Shown here in pieces: positions 14,434-15,951 of a stretch of DNA of 15,951 nt; positions within the stretch are counted from its first letter, which is position 1; every line of letters begins with the position of its first letter. Under the pieces are notes generated by a model. The model was not told the DNA's origin. It made no database searches and saw only the letters and a list, made by a program, of their open reading frames with translations. The stretch comes from Nocardioidaceae bacterium (GTDB lineage Bacteria; Actinomycetota; Actinomycetes; Propionibacteriales; Nocardioidaceae). Both the position numbers and the translations under genes were made by a program. The stretch is from assembly GCA_013813125.1 (NCBI GenBank), contig JACCSH010000081.1, positions 1 through 15,951 of the forward strand. Direction: 5' to 3'.

Positions 14434-15078
14434 ATGCAGATCACCACACTTGGCCACGCCTGCCTACTCGTTGAGTCGGGCGGCACGAGGCTGCTGATCG
14501 ACCCGGGGGTCTATTCGGCGGGTTTCGAATCGCTGACGGCGTTGGATGCGATTCTCGTGACGCATCAACACACCGACCACATCGACGCTGAACGACTGGC
14601 CGGAGTCGTGGCCGCCAACCCCCGCGCCAGACTCCTGTTCGAGCCCGAGACGGCCGCCGAATCGGCTCTCGATTCCGTGACCGCCTTCGGGCCCGGTGAA
14701 ACCGCCCAGCTCGGGAGTATCAACGTGTCAGCCGTGGGCGGCCAGCATGCCTACAACCATGATCGGGTCCCCCAGGTCGGGAACGTCGGCCTGGTGATCG
14801 GCACCGGCGAAGGTCAGACGCTCTTCCACCCGGGGGATTCCTACACCGATTCGCCCAGTGATGTCGATGTACTGGCCCTGCCGCTCAATGCGCCGTGGAC
14901 GCGGGTCAGCGAGACACTCGACTTCCTCCGCCGCGTGTCACCACGCATCGTGGTCCCGATCCATGACGGGCTGCTCAACGAGGCCGGTCGAGCGGCGTAC
15001 CTCATGCATGTCGAGAACGCCGGGCCGGATCAGACCGAGCTGTGGGACCTGGCGAACCGGGCGCCAGCCAATATCTGA
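14434..15078 (+). CDS. Metallo-beta-lactamase-fold hydrolase, UlaG-like
   Basis: The protein is 214 aa with a complete set of metal ligands: THQHTDH gives H44, H46, D48 and H49, then H105 or H109 in GGQHAYNH, D135 in HPGDSY, and H177 in PIHDG. The compact length and the opening MQITTLGHACLLVESGGTRL fit the Lactamase_B_2/3 group related to UlaG (L-ascorbate-6-phosphate lactonase) and other general metal-dependent hydrolases. Substrate is unknown. It has its own leaderless-type start 52 bp after crp, so it need not depend on crp transcription. It converges on the second MBL-fold gene, with 33 bp between the stops, and the two proteins belong to different branches of the superfamily. Confidence 0.9.
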   Translation: MQITTLGHACLLVESGGTRLLIDPGVYSAGFESLTALDAILVTHQHTDHIDAERLAGVVAANPRARLLFEPETAAESALDSVTAFGPGETAQLGSINVSAVGGQHAYNHDRVPQVGNVGLVIGTGEGQTLFHPGDSYTDSPSDVDVLALPLNAPWTRVSETLDFLRRVSPRIVVPIHDGLLNEAGRAAYLMHVENAGPDQTELWDLANRAPANI

Positions 15079-15111
15079 CGCTTGCGCACAGAGTGGCGAC
15101 GCGGAGCCGCC

Positions 15112-15918
15112 TCAGCTGCGAAGACCTTCGCCCTGGGCGAGGTACGCCAGCTGAGCCCGCACGCTCAACTCCGCCGCCGGCCACAACCCTGGATCGACGT
15201 CGGCATAGACAGTACGTACGACGGCTGCCGCGTCCCGCGCACCAGCCGCAACCGCTGCTCGCACCTGGTCGAGCCTCTCTGCGCGGTGCCGTATGTAGTA
15301 GTCGAGCACCGGGATGGCCTGGTCGATCACAGGCCCGTGGCCGGGCCAGATCCGCTTGATGGAACGGGCCTCGGCCAGGTCACGCAAGCGGTGCAGCGAC
15401 TCGAGGTAGGCGCCGACGGTGCCGTCCGGGTGCGCCACCACGGTGGTGCCGCGCCCCAGGACGGTGTCCCCTGTCAGGACCGCGTGTTCTGCCGGCAGCA
15501 CGAAGCTCAAGGAGTCGCTCGTGTGGCCGGGCGTCGCGACGACGCGAAGCTCGAGGCCGTCGACCTCGACCACGTCGCCGTCGCTGAGGACCTCGTCGCC
15601 GCACGCGAGCTCGGGATCGAGAGCTCTGACGCCGCAGCCCATCCGCTCGGCAAAGGCACGGGCGGACTCGCTGTGGTCGAGGTGCCCGTGGGTGAGCAAG
15701 ACCGCGCCTACCGGTCCGCAAACCTGGCCGACTCGGTCGAGGTGCCCTGCTTCGAGCGGACCAGGGTCGATCACCAGGCTGCGGTGGGCTCCCGGTTCTC
15801 GCAGGATCCAGGTGTTCGTACCGTCGAGCGTCATCGGTGAGGCGTTGGGCGCCAGCACACAGAACGCTCGCTCCCCGAACTCGCCGCCCTTCCACCGCTC
15901 CTGTGCTCGCCCGGACAA
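15112..15918 (-). CDS. Metallo-beta-lactamase-fold hydrolase with C-terminal winged-helix (LACTB2/Rv3677c-like)
   Basis: The protein is 268 aa. Metal ligands are H77, H79, D81 and H82 in THGHLDH, H132 in ATPGHTSDS, D151 in TGDTVLG and H194 in WPGHGP. The opening CVLAPNASPMTLDGTNTWIL (20-39) is the signature of the actinobacterial branch seen in M. tuberculosis Rv3677c, and the helical tail (about 200-262) matches the winged-helix extension found in LACTB2-type hydrolases. Human LACTB2 is an RNase, but the substrate of this branch is not established. An in-frame TGA at 15925-15927 lies just upstream, so the TTG at 15918 is the only codon that gives the full family N-terminus. Converges on the UlaG-like gene. 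Confidence 0.92.
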   Translation of the reverse strand: MSGRAQERWKGGEFGERAFCVLAPNASPMTLDGTNTWILREPGAHRSLVIDPGPLEAGHLDRVGQVCGPVGAVLLTHGHLDHSESARAFAERMGCGVRALDPELACGDEVLSDGDVVEVDGLELRVVATPGHTSDSLSFVLPAEHAVLTGDTVLGRGTTVVAHPDGTVGAYLESLHRLRDLAEARSIKRIWPGHGPVIDQAIPVLDYYIRHRAERLDQVRAAVAAGARDAAAVVRTVYADVDPGLWPAAELSVRAQLAYLAQGEGLRS

Positions 15919-15924
15919 GCCCGG

Positions 15925-15951
15925 TCATCCCGCCTGAGGAGATGTGTCGGA
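15925..15951 (-). CDS. Possible 3' end of a further gene at the right edge
   Basis: On the minus strand an open frame enters from the edge and stops at TGA 15927-15925, giving SDTSPQAG as last residues, six bases before the TTG of the MBL gene. The tight spacing would fit an upstream operon partner (RidA-like in M. tuberculosis, from memory). Only eight codons are visible, so this is tentative. Confidence 0.25.
   Translation of the reverse strand, partial: SDTSPQAG

Overview
The window reads as chromosome of a high-GC actinobacterium. Coding density is high, codons favour G/C at the third position, several genes start with GTG or TTG, and four genes have a TANNNT hexamer 6-7 nt before the ATG, as expected for leaderless actinobacterial transcripts. 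The gene order acs - (antiporter) - holin-like membrane protein - alpha/beta hydrolase - marP - CoA-type NUDIX - nth - crp - beta-lactamase-fold hydrolase matches, from memory, the conserved neighbourhoods around M. tuberculosis Rv3661-Rv3677c and Streptomyces SCO3563-SCO3571. Genus cannot be fixed from sequence alone.

Layout. Positions 1-803: the 3' part of a HAD-IB phosphatase with a C-terminal membrane anchor. 804-1285: non-coding, with a 62-bp imperfect tandem repeat and a hairpin. 1286-2011 (minus): a degenerate Fic-fold protein, divergent from a SAM methyltransferase (2089-2880). 3053-7166: an acetate uptake and activation unit, namely a DUF485 protein, the acetate symporter ActP and acetyl-CoA synthetase. 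7518-8987: a CPA1/NhaP2-type cation/H+ antiporter with a C-terminal RCK domain. 8988-9294: a gap with two exact 30-bp direct repeats, each containing a GAAA-loop hairpin. 9295-10712: a holin-like membrane protein and an alpha/beta hydrolase that lacks the usual nucleophile. 10794-13561 (minus): MarP protease, CoA-type NUDIX hydrolase and endonuclease III. 13704-15078 (plus): Crp and a UlaG-like metallo-beta-lactamase-fold protein. 15112-15918 (minus): a second MBL-fold hydrolase with a C-terminal helical domain. A few codons of another gene probably sit at the right edge.

How the genes fit together. ActP and Acs import acetate and convert it to acetyl-CoA. The neighbouring antiporter and the acid-resistance protease MarP fit a theme of coping with weak acid and pH, and the NUDIX protein is of the CoA-diphosphatase type. 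Crp is the global cAMP-type regulator encoded close by. This functional link is inference from proximity. Most of the window is a standard actinobacterial core region. I found no clearly new multi-gene system. The points most worth checking are the degenerate Fic protein that keeps an inhibitory-type motif, the paired hairpin repeats, the hydrolase without a nucleophile, and the run of leaderless starts.
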